Assembly: GCA_030549775.1 (NCBI GenBank)
Contig: CM060175.1
Span: 109,918,688 to 109,982,687, forward strand
Length of the DNA stretch: 64,000 nt
From: Tamarix chinensis
Lineage: Eukaryota; Streptophyta; Magnoliopsida; Caryophyllales; Tamaricaceae
Reading direction: 5' to 3'
The number at the start of each line of letters is the position of its first letter. Position 1 is the stretch's first letter. Below, in pieces: positions 1-10,327 of the stretch. A model generated the notes under the pieces. The model was not told the origin of the DNA. It saw only the letters and a program-made list of their open reading frames with translations, and searched no databases. The position numbers and the translations under genes were made by a program.

Positions 1-905
1 AATATTATTAGTATTATTGTTTCTTATTAGGACTGACCCTATTTGGCTTAGTAGATTATTAGTATTAGTATTATTGATATTATTAGTATTATTATGAGTT
101 TTTATTTTATTTATTAATTTTATTACTACTACTACTACTACTATTTTGAAATTATTATTATTATTATTGCAACTATTTTACTAATAGTGTTTCTATTATT
201 ATTATTTTTGTTGTTGTTGTTGTTGTTTTTGTTGTTATTATTATTATTATCACCAATGGTACTTTTACTATTTCGAAGTAGGGTTGAAAACCCTAATTTA
301 TGTTACTCTCGTTTTAGGTTATTTTATCATTAGTATCATCATCATCATCATCATCATCATTATTATTATTTTGTAATTTCAATAATTATTTCATTACTAT
401 TATTATTACTATTTTTATTAATACTATCCTAATGATATTATTAGCATTATTTTGGTGAAGGGTTGAAGCCCTTATCTCACCATCCGTTTTGAATCATATT
501 AATATTATATTTAGTATTTTTAGTATTAGTATTACCGTTATGATTATTATTATTTTTCAATATTATTATGGTTTTTATCATTTATATTATTTCTATTTTT
601 ATTATTATTATTTTTCGTGTTATTGTTCTTATCATTATTATTATTTTGGTAAAGGGGCCACAACCCTTATTTCACTATGTTTTTGAGTAATGCCCTTTTT
701 ATTATTATTGTTATTATCATTATGGTTATTATTATTGTTATTATTATCATTATTGTTATTATTAGTATTATTTCCATTTTCACTATTATTATTATTAGGA
801 TAAAGTTTTCAAACCTTATATTATTAGTTTTTATAATGTTACTATTGTTTCCTATATCTTTAACAAAGTTAGTAGTTGGTTAATGACATTTTTATTAATA
901 TGTTG
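1..905. repeat. TTA/ATT-rich triplet microsatellite with a longer superperiod
   Basis: Nearly the whole tract consists of TTA, ATT, ATC and related triplets. A short block of the form GGGTTGAA-CCCTTAT recurs near 283, 460, 650 and 800, so a unit of about 150-190 bp carrying one non-triplet block seems to have been tandemly copied before or during triplet expansion. No coding capacity is credible: the open frames here are runs of Ile, Tyr, Phe and Ser. It lies at the outer edge of a degraded LTR, so it may belong to that element. Confidence 0.75.
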
Positions 906-1479
906 TTATTTTATCAAAAACCTAGTCTTAGAATAAATTAGGAATAATAGTATTTTTGGTAGGAGGGAATCTAATTTTAGCTTTTCCCTCATTCCCTCAT
1001 AGCTTTTCCCTCATATAGGTGAGATCAGTCAAAGCCCTAAGGAGGCGTAGGAGCGTGCTCCAAGACGGTGTCGTTTTAGGTAAGGGTGTTACTAAGGCCT
1101 TATGTGTGTTTATGTGCATTATATGTTTCGTATGCTATGTATTCTATGTTTATCATTATAATTATTTCGTATATGGTATGACGTAGAGTTGAAGTATGTT
1201 TTTGTGTATTTACATGGCATGTGTACTATGTGTATGTGATGAAATATTATGGTATGTGATGTTTTATGTTGTAACCCTATAATACATGCATGTGAGGATG
1301 TATAAAGTGGTATTGTGTGAGAAAAAGGTTAAAAATGGAAAATGGGAAATGTTTTGACCAAAGGGGAGTAAGTTTACTAAAGGGGAAATGAGTTGACCAT
1401 AGGATGTGAGTTGACCTAAGTATTTTAATAATCCATGAGTGGAAGAATAAAATGGGGATTTAAAATAAAATAAAATAGT

Positions 1480-2000
1480 GGGAGAATCCATGGTTGTGCA
1501 TGGGAGAGTCTAATTTATGGGTTTGTAAAGGAGAATCTAATTTATGGTTTTGCATGTTTTTGTGTGAGAGAATTTAATCTATGGTTTTGTATGGGAGAAT
1601 CTAATTTATGGTTTCATATAGGAGAATATAATTTATGGTTTCATATGGAAGAATCTAATCTATGGTTTTGTATGGAGAATTTAATCTATGGTGTAACATG
1701 GGAGAATCTAATCTATGACGTAACATGGGAGAATCTAATCTATGGTTTATATGGATTGAATTTAGGATTTTGTATGGTAGATTTTATGGCATTGTATGGG
1801 GGAATCTAATCTAGGGTTTTGTATGGATGGACTTGGGGTTTTGCATGGCAGATTTTATGGTGTTGCATGGGAGAATCTAAACTAGGGTTTTGTATGGATG
1901 GACTTAAGGTTTTGCATGGTAGATTTTATGGTGTTGCATTGGAGGATCTAATCTAGGGTTTTGTACGGATGGATCTAGGGTTTGCATGGTTGATTCTAAG
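1480..2000 (+). repeat. minisatellite, GGGAGAATCTAATCTATGG units
   Basis: About fifteen degenerate units of 27-45 bp built on GGGAGAATCTAAT, then TATGG or TAGGG, then TTTTGTATG, follow each other head to tail. The open frame across it is a repeat artefact (recurring Asn-Leu-Trp-Phe). Confidence 0.8.
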
Positions 2001-2204
2001 GTTTTTACGTGGGAGCTTAGGGTTTGCATGAAAAGTTCAAAAGGTTGCATGGGGTGTGTAAAGTCTGCATAGGAGTGAAATTTACTTATGGAACATTAAT
2101 TTGGGATGTGAGGAAGGTAATGTAAGCGTTGTTTGGGTGTTTGAACACTTTGGATGGAAAATAGTACGTGGAGCATTATAAGGGTACGTAGGAGATTAAG
2201 TTAG

Positions 2205-2385
2205 AGTTTGGAGTGATTAACTATGGGTTGTCGTGATTAACTAGGGTTTGTAGTGGCTAATTATGGTTTGTTGTGATTAACTAGGGTTTGTAGTGGCTAA
2301 TTATGGTTTGTTGTGATTAACTAGGGTTTGGTGTGGTTAACTAGTGTTTGATATGGCTAACTAGGGTTCGGTGGTAACATATGCG
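2205..2385 (+). repeat. minisatellite, GATTAACTAGGGTTTG units
   Basis: Alternating units of GATTAACTAGGGTTTG and GGCTAATTATGGTTTG, about 20 bp each, repeat through this stretch inside the LTR remnant. Confidence 0.75.
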
Positions 2386-2925
2386 TACTTGGTGAATGAA
2401 GTATGATGATGAATATGGGATCAATGGGTTGTGAGAAATGGGGTGTTAAAATGTCTTGGGTCGTGAGAAGTGGAGTAGGATGGGCCATGTAGACTTAAAT
2501 TAGGGTTTTATAGATAAAACCCTAAAGTGTGGTAACGTGTGTACTTGGAGGTGAATAAAAGTGGGCCATAACCCACATATATGGGAGATGGTTCTAACGT
2601 GAGTTAAAATAAGGAGGGAGGATGTAAGGTCAAGGAGCGTTTGAGTCTCATAACGTGGGACGAGACTTTTGGAGGATAAGTGTAAAGGGAGTGATTCATG
2701 CATGTCTAGGGTAAAAGCTTCTGAATAAGATACTTAAGACATTAATCATTTAAAGTGGAAGATTATTGAGACGCGACTAGCCGATCTACCGGTTAGGAAT
2801 AGTGGTTAGGGTTTTTACCCTATGCGTGACCAATCCATTGGTTATAATAGTGGTTAGGGTAGGATGCCCTATATGTGACCGATCCACCGGTTATAATAGT
2901 GGGGGATCCTGAGCTCAATAAACAC

Positions 2926-3687
2926 AAACCAGAGTTTTTGCTAATGCACCTAAAAGATACTAATAATTTAGAGTGGAACACTATGAACAAAAATATATTT
3001 GGTTGTATTCATTTAGATGCAAATATGAGGTCAAAGATATATCTATTTGATTTAAAACCATTGCGCAAAACAAGCTCAACAAAAAAAAATAAAAATCCTC
3101 ATATTGTATTCCAATAAGGTTAAGTATATGGCCCTCAAAGATTTCCTAGCTATAAATGGTATATCTCATCTCACCACTCCACCACATACACCCGAACACA
3201 ATAACTACTTCAAAAGACGACATCGTCATATCCTTGAAACTGAGCTTGATTTACTTTCACAAGCCTCTCATCCCTTATCATTTTGGTCTCTTGCCTTTGC
3301 CACAACCATCTACCTAATTAATAGAATACCCACCCCACTCTCCACTTTCTTTTTCTTATGAATATGTTTTTGGCACACCTCCCAACAACTCTAAACTCCA
3401 AAAATCTGGTTGTTTGTGCTGTCAATGGATTCAACCACATTCCTCCTATAAACTATATGGTTAGTATGCACCATGTATTTTTTAGGCTACTATTTACCCT
3501 AAATTACCTACATATGCTATGAAACCCACACCAAAATAATATTCACCTCACGTCATGTCTAATTTGTGGAAATTGTGTTTCCTTCTGCTTCCCTTCCTAA
3601 GTCTCAATCATTTTCTAGTTCCTCTTCTATTGACACCTATATCACACCACCCATTCCTCTCCACAATCCATCCCTGTTGCTACATGG
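2926..3687 (+). pseudogene. copia element 1, decayed integrase fragment
   Basis: This is part of the integrase of a Ty1/copia polyprotein. The clearest stretch, 3130-3361, reads ALKDFLAINGISHLTTPP, then HTPEHN, LERRHRH-like and INRIP motifs typical of the copia integrase core. A frame change near 3361 continues into the conserved downstream segment (FGTPPNNSKL, GCLC, then TSRHV at about 3550). The normally conserved DNGGEY stretch is altered and frames are broken. The element resumes after the solo LTR at 8240 and again after copia element 2 at 14273. The lineage resembles Ale/Retrofit-type copia; that is an inference from motif wording. Confidence 0.75.
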
Positions 3688-4024
3688 CACATTGTAATCC
3701 CCCAAATTTTATAAAACCTATAATTTAATAAATAGCCTTTATTCAAAATAAATTAGCTTTTAAAGTTATTTAGTTTAATTATTTTATGGATTTTTGAGTA
3801 TGTAAATGTGTATAGGAGTTTTTAATAAAGTAAAAATAAATATTTTGTTATCTTATCATATTATTTGTATTTAAATCATTTTTCAAACTAATATTTTACT
3901 AAAATTATCCTTTTGAGCCAATATATTGAATTGCATTGAATTAAATTATTAAATTAAATAATTTATTAAAATATTATTTTTATTATTTTTTAAATTGAAT
4001 TAAATTATTTTTCTCTATTTTCTA

Positions 4025-5215
4025 TTCTTCCTTTTTTTTTATCCTTCTCTCCTTTTTCTTCCTCCCATTTCTTTTCTTCTTTTTTTTCTCTTCCTGGCTC
4101 GGGCTGCCAGGCTTGCCTCGTGCGCCTGGGCCAACGGCCCATTCTTCCTCCACCCACACGCACAACCGTCCCGACCCAGACCGGCCCTCACCTCTTTTTT
4201 TTCTTTTCTCCCCAGACCGGGCCGACCGCCCGTTTTTCCCCCCTGTGCGTCGGCCTGCACCCCCTCCTTTCTTCTCCCTTCTCTATGCCTCAACACAGCA
4301 GCCATGATCAGTCCCCTTCGCCATGCCCGACCATCGAGACGCCGGCCACCGCCCCGCTGCCACCTTTTGCCGCCACTTGCATCCTTCTCTCTATCTCCCC
4401 TTCATTTTTCACCAATATGGAACTGGGCAGCCATGCATCCCGTCCCGCATGGCTCCCCTTACCCTCTTCGCCAACCTCCCCTTGCCACCCTACGACACCC
4501 TGCCACCCTAAACACTACCGTCGATCAGCCCCTGCCCCCTCTCTTCTCCCTCTTCTTTTTCTTCTCCCCTTCACCCATTTTCTTCCCATCATTTTGAGCT
4601 CCTTACCTCCCCGATCCTCCCTTCTCCCTCATTTTCTTCCTCTTCCATTTCCACCCTATTTTTGCATCGCCACCACCGTCCGCCGCTCCTTCCGCCTCAC
4701 CAACCCCCTGCACCACTCCCTACCACCCTCCACCTCAACCTTACACCAACACAACGTCCCTCGCGAGCCATCCCGCAGCCCTCTTCCTCCCCTCTTCTTT
4801 TTCTCCCTATTTTTCACCCCTCTCGATAGCCACCTGTAACGCCGCCGATCGCCGCCTCATCCGCCACCATTAAAAACCCTGAAACCCCCTCTACCACCAC
4901 CATGCCTTAGTTGGTCGAAAACAACCCTTGCGCCCCTCCATTTTTCCCTCCACTTTTCCTTCCTTCTCAGCCCTTCCACCTCGACCCACTTCAACAGCCA
5001 CTTTCGCCACCTCACCGCCGCCCCCTTGGCCGCCCTTGGCCGCCGGCAACCCATCCCCAGCATCCACCTACACTCCCTCTTCACTCCTGCACCATCCCTT
5101 TGCCTTGAAACCTCCCCCATCCATCTTCTTTTCTAGCCTAAAGACCCCAACCCGAAAATAACCATCTTTTCTCCCATCACCCCCTCTTCGAGCCTCTTTC
5201 CTTTTGTTTTTGCAT
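4025..5215 (+). other. pyrimidine-rich block of the solo LTR
   Basis: The + strand is strongly C/T biased over about 1.2 kb. It opens several long frames rich in Pro, Ser, Leu and His that lack any domain, have overlapping rivals in all three frames, and recur as mirror copies in the other two LTRs (51190-52190 and 57290-58400, as purine-rich + strand). It is best read as a compositional domain of the LTR, not as genes. Confidence 0.75.
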
Positions 5216-5884
5216 GCAGCTCATGCTGCATATGCAGGATAAGTTGGTGTAATTATTGGACCATTTTTATTAAAAATTTTGAGGTAAAATAATATTTAAG
5301 TTAATTATATTATTAAGTAAATTTTACAAGGCATTATACTTTGATTTCCTTATTTCTAATATAATAATTGTTGATATTATTTTTAGGTGTTGATTTTTCT
5401 ATTTAAAGCTTGAATCTTTAACCGGAAGACCGGTAAGATTCAATTTTGGAGAAATTAAGGTAATCGTTAAACCCCACTTAAACGCATGATAAATGTATGT
5501 TTACAAATTAGGAATTTAAATATGTTATTATGCTTGATATATGGTGGTTAATATAATTTATGTGGTTGCTTGTATTCTTTAATAAAAAGGAAAGTATGTT
5601 CTTTTATGTGATATGTGTGGAAATGTTGCCTAAGGAAAGAATTTGGTTATTAATGAAAGTGTTAATTAATTATCCATGTTATTTTATGTTATTGTGACCA
5701 TTTATGCATGAATAATGTTATTGTAAGCCCTAGGGGCATTTTTGTAATATTCCTTGTGTTAGATTATGGCCTAATATTTGTAGGTGCTAATATGTATTAT
5801 GTTAAAACATAATAGTTGGTGGAGTTGGATATTTTTAATGGAGTATTAATATTATTATTCCATGTGGTAATGATAATTTAATAA

Positions 5885-6660
5885 AAGTGGAGTAATGAAG
5901 GGGGTAAAGTGGCAATTTTGACGGAAAAGGGTATATGGTAATTTTAAAAGTAAAAAGGGGTATTGTGGTAATTATGGAAGTTAGGGGTATTATGGTAATT
6001 TTATGAGTAAAGGAAAAGATGGTAATTTTTCAAGTAAAGGGGCATTATGGTAATTTTTGGAGGTAGAAGGCCAAAATAGCAATTTTATAAGTAAATGGTA
6101 ATATGGTAATTTTATAAGTGAATGGCGAAATGGTAATTTTATAAGTAAGGGGTATTATGGTAATTTGGGAGTAAATTAATAATTGTAATTATGAAGAAGG
6201 GTAATTTGAGATTTATAATAATTAAAAAGGGTAGAATGGCAATTATAATAATTGAGAGGGGTAAAATGGTAATTATGATAAAGAAGGGTAATTTGGTAAT
6301 TTAACCGACTAAAGGGTAAATGAGTAATTATTTAACCAACTAAAGGGGCAAAATAGTAACTATGATAATGAAGGAGGGTACTTTGGTAATTTATCCAACT
6401 CAAGGACAATTTAGTAATTATAACAAAGGAGAAGGGCAATGCGGTAATTTAACTAACCAAAGGGGAAATATGTTAAGGATAACAATTATGAAGGGTGAAG
6501 GGTGATCTAAAAAGCGTAGGAGACAACTTGGTAACTTAAACCGAGTAAAGGGTAGTTTGCTAAATAAGCAACCTAAAGGGTAATATGGTAATTTATCAAA
6601 TAAGGAAGGGATGACCTAGCTATTATATAAGTAAGGGGTAAATGAGTAATTTGTACCTGA
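5885..6660 (+). repeat. LTR minisatellite, GGTAATTTTATAAGT units
   Basis: Twenty or more degenerate units of 22-30 bp, built on GGTAATTTTATAAGTAA followed by GGGG and a short variable part, occur in the middle of the solo LTR. The reverse complement of the same array sits at 55910-56540 in the - strand LTR, so it is an ancestral LTR feature. Confidence 0.85.
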
Positions 6661-7079
6661 CATGTCATTAGGATTGCTGAATGTTATAATATGATTCAAA
6701 TAACGTTGATTAGTAAGGTAATATTATTTGATAATTAGTAAGTAACATGAGAATGGATCCTAATTCGGAATTAGATGAGATTATGATGGCCTTAATGATT
6801 TCTCTGTGTTATCTTAGATAACCTCCTGAATAAGAAACGACTAATGATATCAAAACGATTGAAAGTGAATAAGTATCCGATTATTGTGCTTTTGGTGATC
6901 ACCTTAATTAAGACACTAATACTTAAAGTGAAAGACCTCGAGATCGGGAATGGTGACTCTTTAGGGGTCGTTACCCTAAAGACATGGTTTAGTCCACGAT
7001 TACTTTGGTATTTGCTGGTGTGCCTTTGTGCCCCAGCCAGGCCCTATATCTTACTCTTTCTAGCTCTACGGACCTAGTT

Positions 7080-7260
7080 AGGGGGTATGCATACTTATGG
7101 ATTAGGTGTCCTTGTCGGTAGGGTACTGAGTAGCTTTATGCACCAGTACGACCAGGGTACCTTTGCGTCCTTGGGTTCTTGGTTGAAGGGTACTGAGTAG
7201 CTCGTATGCACCGGTACGACCGGTGTACCTTTGTATCCCGGGTTCTTGATCTCCCATCAA
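7080..7260 (+). repeat. two-copy tandem repeat of about 74 bp in the solo LTR
   Basis: GGGTACTGAGTAGCT, then ATGCACC, GTACGACC and GTACCTTTG, occurs twice in succession. The reverse complement pair is at 55310-55440 in the other LTR. Confidence 0.75.
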
Positions 7261-7334
7261 GGCAAATAAATGGATTTGTTGTGCTGATTAAAGAAAGGAA
7301 AAATACTAATCATGAAAGTGAAAGATTATGATCC

Positions 7335-7515
7335 GGGCCTAGTTGGATTATGATATTGATTACCGATCCACCGGTTATAATCGTGGCCCAGGAGCGTGTT
7401 GCCCTGGCAAGTGATTATGAGTACCGATCCACCGGATATAATAGTGGCCTAGGAGCGTGTTGCCCTGGATGATGTTGATATATATACCGATCCACCGGCA
7501 AAAATAGTGGGGGTC
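7335..7515 (+). repeat. tandem CCGATCCACCGG repeats in the solo LTR
   Basis: Three units of about 65 bp share ACCGATCCACCGG, then TATAATAGTGGCC and AGGAGCGTGTTGCCC. The CCACCGG and CCGGTGG forms recur at 2765-2905 and, inverted, at 54780-55200. Confidence 0.8.
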
Positions 7516-8239
7516 CCGAGCTCAATAAAACCAGTTATATTGTGAATAAATTTATGGATATAAAATATGAGATTGAATGAATAATGATGGACTAATGGCT
7601 TAAGGCCCGAATGTATTGATTTTGAACTATGACGTGGCTTAAGGCCCGAAAGTATCAATTGTTCATAACTACCTATTGATATATGATGTGATTGTTAATC
7701 ATGTGAATGTTTTATATACACATCTTGTTATATATGTATATATCTTTGTATCATGTGTGACATTATGGGCCTACTTTTAAGTGTGACTTTAAAGGGTTAC
7801 TCAGTACCATAGTACTGAAGGGTTCCATTCGTGAGGCCCCTGCCTATTCAATGGGCAGCGTCCCTTGCAAGTCTTTTTCAGGTGCTACTCAAGAGGGCAA
7901 CGGGAAAGAGCGTAAGGATTATCCGGCCTTTAGGATTTCATTCTTCCTGTTCTAATGTATGGTTTAAATGTAGTCTATTCTTGTAACCACCATTGGTGGA
8001 ATATATTCTTATAAAGTGTTTACTTGCGCAACTCTGATTTAAAATGGTTTGAATTTCTAACAATTGATATTTTGTTCTTTATCCTTAGCACTTGGTACTG
8101 GAACGGTATGAGTGAACTGGTCTGGTACTAAGTGTGGCGGTAATATCCCCGAAATTCATTGTTTTATATTTTTCTTCCGCTATTTATTTTAAATAAAACA
8201 AAATTTTTCAGTAGTGAATTTTGGGGGTGTTACACACAT

Positions 8240-9131
8240 CATCTATTTAGTCCGTACACGAGAGTCTTCCATGCACAAAGTATTCAACATCTCCCACATC
8301 ATCCACCCAAAGCTGAAAGTCACCACTACCTCCACAATCCCATAACCAACCACCTTTTAACCTTTCCCTTTCTCCCACAAATCTCTATGGATTGACTACC
8401 CACTCGAAAAACAACATCCACAAACCACTATGCAAACTAATCATTCCCACCCAATTCACACCCAGCCCTCCCAAGTGAATGTCAAACCTTGGCCCAAGAC
8501 ATAAAAGATCCTAATTAACATTAGGCCATGTGTGAAAAGTATGATGCTATAGTCCAAAATGGGACATGGGAGCTTGTTATGTGCCTCACTACGCCTCTAA
8601 CATTGTTGGTTGCAAATAGATTTTTTGTATTAAACGACACTCTGATGGTTCCATTAACAATTATAAATTACACATTGTTGCTAAATGTTTGCACAAATGA
8701 TGTGCCATTAACTATCATGAAACATTTAGACAAATGATTAAACCAACTACTATCTAATTAGTTTTTAACATTAACGCCATCTGTCGTGGCTAGCCTCTTC
8801 GGCAGTTGGATGTCAACAATATTTTCTTACAAGGTCATATATCCATATATGTTTTTTATGCAACAACCTCCAAGATTTATTGACTATGATCATCCATCAC
8901 ATATATGTAAGCTTCGTAAAGCCTATATGACCATAAGCTAACTCCATGCAAAAATAAAGCGATATCCAAGATGACTTTGAGGGCATGGTACCATGAGCTA
9001 CATGACCATTCCTCATTCGTTGAGGATTCCAAAATTCTTTTGTGGATACCTCGTTATTTGTCCTCATTCTCGTTCCAACACTCTCAATCTTTTGGTGTAT
9101 GTTGACGGTAGAATCGTTACAAGTTAGTTCC
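8240..9131 (+). pseudogene. copia element 1, decayed linker and reverse transcriptase
   Basis: This continues the copia element interrupted at 3692. Recognisable pieces are the integrase-RT linker ending in KYDAIVQNGTWELV (8528-8580), the first RT block (DVNNIFLQGHIS region near 8810-8845), an AWYHELHDH stretch at about 8985, and a LLVYVD segment at 9091-9110 where the catalytic YVDD is altered to YVDG. Frames shift several times. Copia element 2 is inserted just after this, at 9131/9132, which stops the reading. The target duplication of that insertion is GTTCC at 9127-9131. Confidence 0.75.
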
Positions 9132-9645
9132 TATTGAGTTTGTGCCTCAAATCTGATGGTTATGAAAGTCTTTAATGTGAAGTTGAAGTAACCGAAGAGT
9201 TTTAATTAGTAGTATTTACTACCATAAATGAAGAGTTTAAAACCCGAGGTTATGGAAGACTTAAATATGAAGCTAAAGTAACCGAAGAATTTACTACTAA
9301 ATTAATTGGTAGTATTAACTGCCATTAATGGAGAGTTACAGTTTTTAATCTCCATCAATTAGCAGTTTTTTAGGGTTTTCTTTTGAAGACTATATATATG
9401 TAGTCTCTGGACCTTTCTCAAAACATGACTCACAATATCCATCATAGTTCTACACACATTTACTATTCTCTTTGAGAGTTAGAATAATCAAGAGTGATAG
9501 ATCTCTACAATCCTCTATTTAATTGAGGATTTCTTGTATTCTTTCTCTACATAGTAAAATTATCCTTACTCGTCGTTGTTCGTGAACGTAGCCCACATTG
9601 GGTGAACCACGTAAAATTGTGTGTTCTTTTATTTTTCACCTTACA
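9132..9645 (+). repeat. 5' LTR of copia element 2
   Basis: It starts TATTGAG, whereas the 3' copy starts TGTTGAG, so the first dinucleotide has mutated from TG to TA. It ends TTACA. A TATATATAT box at 9391-9399 sits inside a perfect inverted repeat (AGACTA..TAGTCT), a likely promoter for the element transcript. Confidence 0.92.
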
Positions 9646-9663
9646 AGTGGTATTAGAGCTTTA
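9646..9663 (+). other. primer-binding site of copia element 2
   Basis: TGGTATTAGAGCTT begins two bases after the 5' LTR and matches the complement of the 3' end of initiator Met tRNA (TGGTATCAGAGC) with one change. This is the usual primer for plant copia elements. Confidence 0.85.
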
Positions 9664-9671
9664 GGTTCATG

Positions 9672-10327
9672 ATGTCTACCAAATTCGAGATCAAGAAGTT
9701 TGATGGCAAGATCAGTTTTAGTATCTGGAGGGTCCGGATGAAAGCAATCTTGACCTAGAATGGATTAAAGAAGGCTCTAGATGGTAAATCTAAGAAGCCT
9801 GAGACTATGATGGATGAGCAATGGGACGAATTGGATGAGAAGGCGCTATCAACAATCCAATTGTCTCTATCTAAGGAGGTTCTTCATGAGGTTGTTCATG
9901 AGACTACTACATCTGCCTTATGGCTCAAGCTTGAATCGCTTTATATGACAAAGAGTCTAGCGAACAAGCTTCGTCTCAAAGAACGTTTATATACTCTATG
10001 TATGGTTGAAGGTACTCCTATTCAATCCCATATAGATGAATTTAATTCAATTATTATTGATCTTGAGAATCTAGATGTGAAAATTGATGATGAGGATAAA
10101 GATATTTTATTGGTCGTCTCTTTACCATCTACCTTTAAACACTTCAAGGAAATTATGTTATATGGTAATTCTAATACGCTTACCTTTGAGGATGTTAAAT
10201 CCAATTTGCTCTCGAAAGAGAAATTTGATCTTGAAGTTCGTTCTAATGATAAAGCTGAAGGCTTATCTATTAGAGGTAGATCAAATGACCGTGGTAGTAA
10301 AAATAAGAAAAAAATTCTGATCTAAAT
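9672..10327 (+). pseudogene. copia element 2 gag (capsid), disrupted
   Basis: The start at 9669-9674 (ATGATG) opens a frame beginning with STKFEIKKFDGK, the usual amino end of Tork-type gag. A TAG at 9756-9758 falls where a Gln is expected, so the continuous part is 9807-10325 (172 codons). It contains the UBN2-type gag core with LWLKLESLY and LKERLYTL. Near 10315 a run of A has slipped the frame, cutting gag off from its CCHC zinc knuckle ([14 protein letters not shown] at about 10354), which lies in the pol frame. Product if functional: the capsid protein that packages element RNA. Confidence 0.85.

Larger units (their letters stand above)
960..2925 (+). mobile_element. degraded Tekay-like LTR remnant
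   Basis: The order of landmarks matches the intact solo LTR at 3693-8234: a short-period minisatellite comes first, then repeated blocks of ACCGATCCACCGGTTATAA followed by TAGTGG (2765-2905), then GGATCCTGAGCTCAATAAA (matching GGTCCCGAGCTCAATAAA near 7510). Both LTR ends are missing. At about 2925 the similarity stops and copia-derived sequence begins. The minisatellite sequence differs from the solo LTR, so this is a related but distinct subfamily. Homology is inferred from shared order and motifs, not from a computed alignment. Confidence 0.5.
3693..8234 (+). mobile_element. 4542-bp solo LTR of a Tekay-like gypsy element
   Basis: The unit starts TGTAATCCCCC and ends GGGGGTGTTACA, so the termini form the TG..CA short inverted repeat of an LTR. 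Identical 5-bp target duplications CACAT flank it (3688-3692 and 8235-8239), and it interrupts copia element 1. There is no primer-binding site, coding region or second LTR on this strand, so it is a solo LTR, the product known to arise from LTR-LTR recombination. A full-length relative lies on the - strand at 54103-58708, sharing the ends, the pyrimidine-rich block, the GGTAATTT minisatellite and the CCGGTTATAATAGTGG repeats. LTRs this long are seen in Tekay/Del and Ogre-type plant gypsy elements. Confidence 0.88.

Noticed and set aside
489..883. Hydrophobic frames resembling membrane peptides
   Set aside because: They are translations of TTA/ATT triplet repeats.
4113..5161. Several long overlapping frames, the longest 239 codons
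   Set aside because: They are opened by strong pyrimidine bias inside a solo LTR, are rich in Pro/Ser/His with no domain, and recur in the two other LTR copies.
9646..9663. tRNA gene fragments at the initiator-Met-like words
   Set aside because: These are primer-binding sites directly after LTRs; no cloverleaf can be formed around them.
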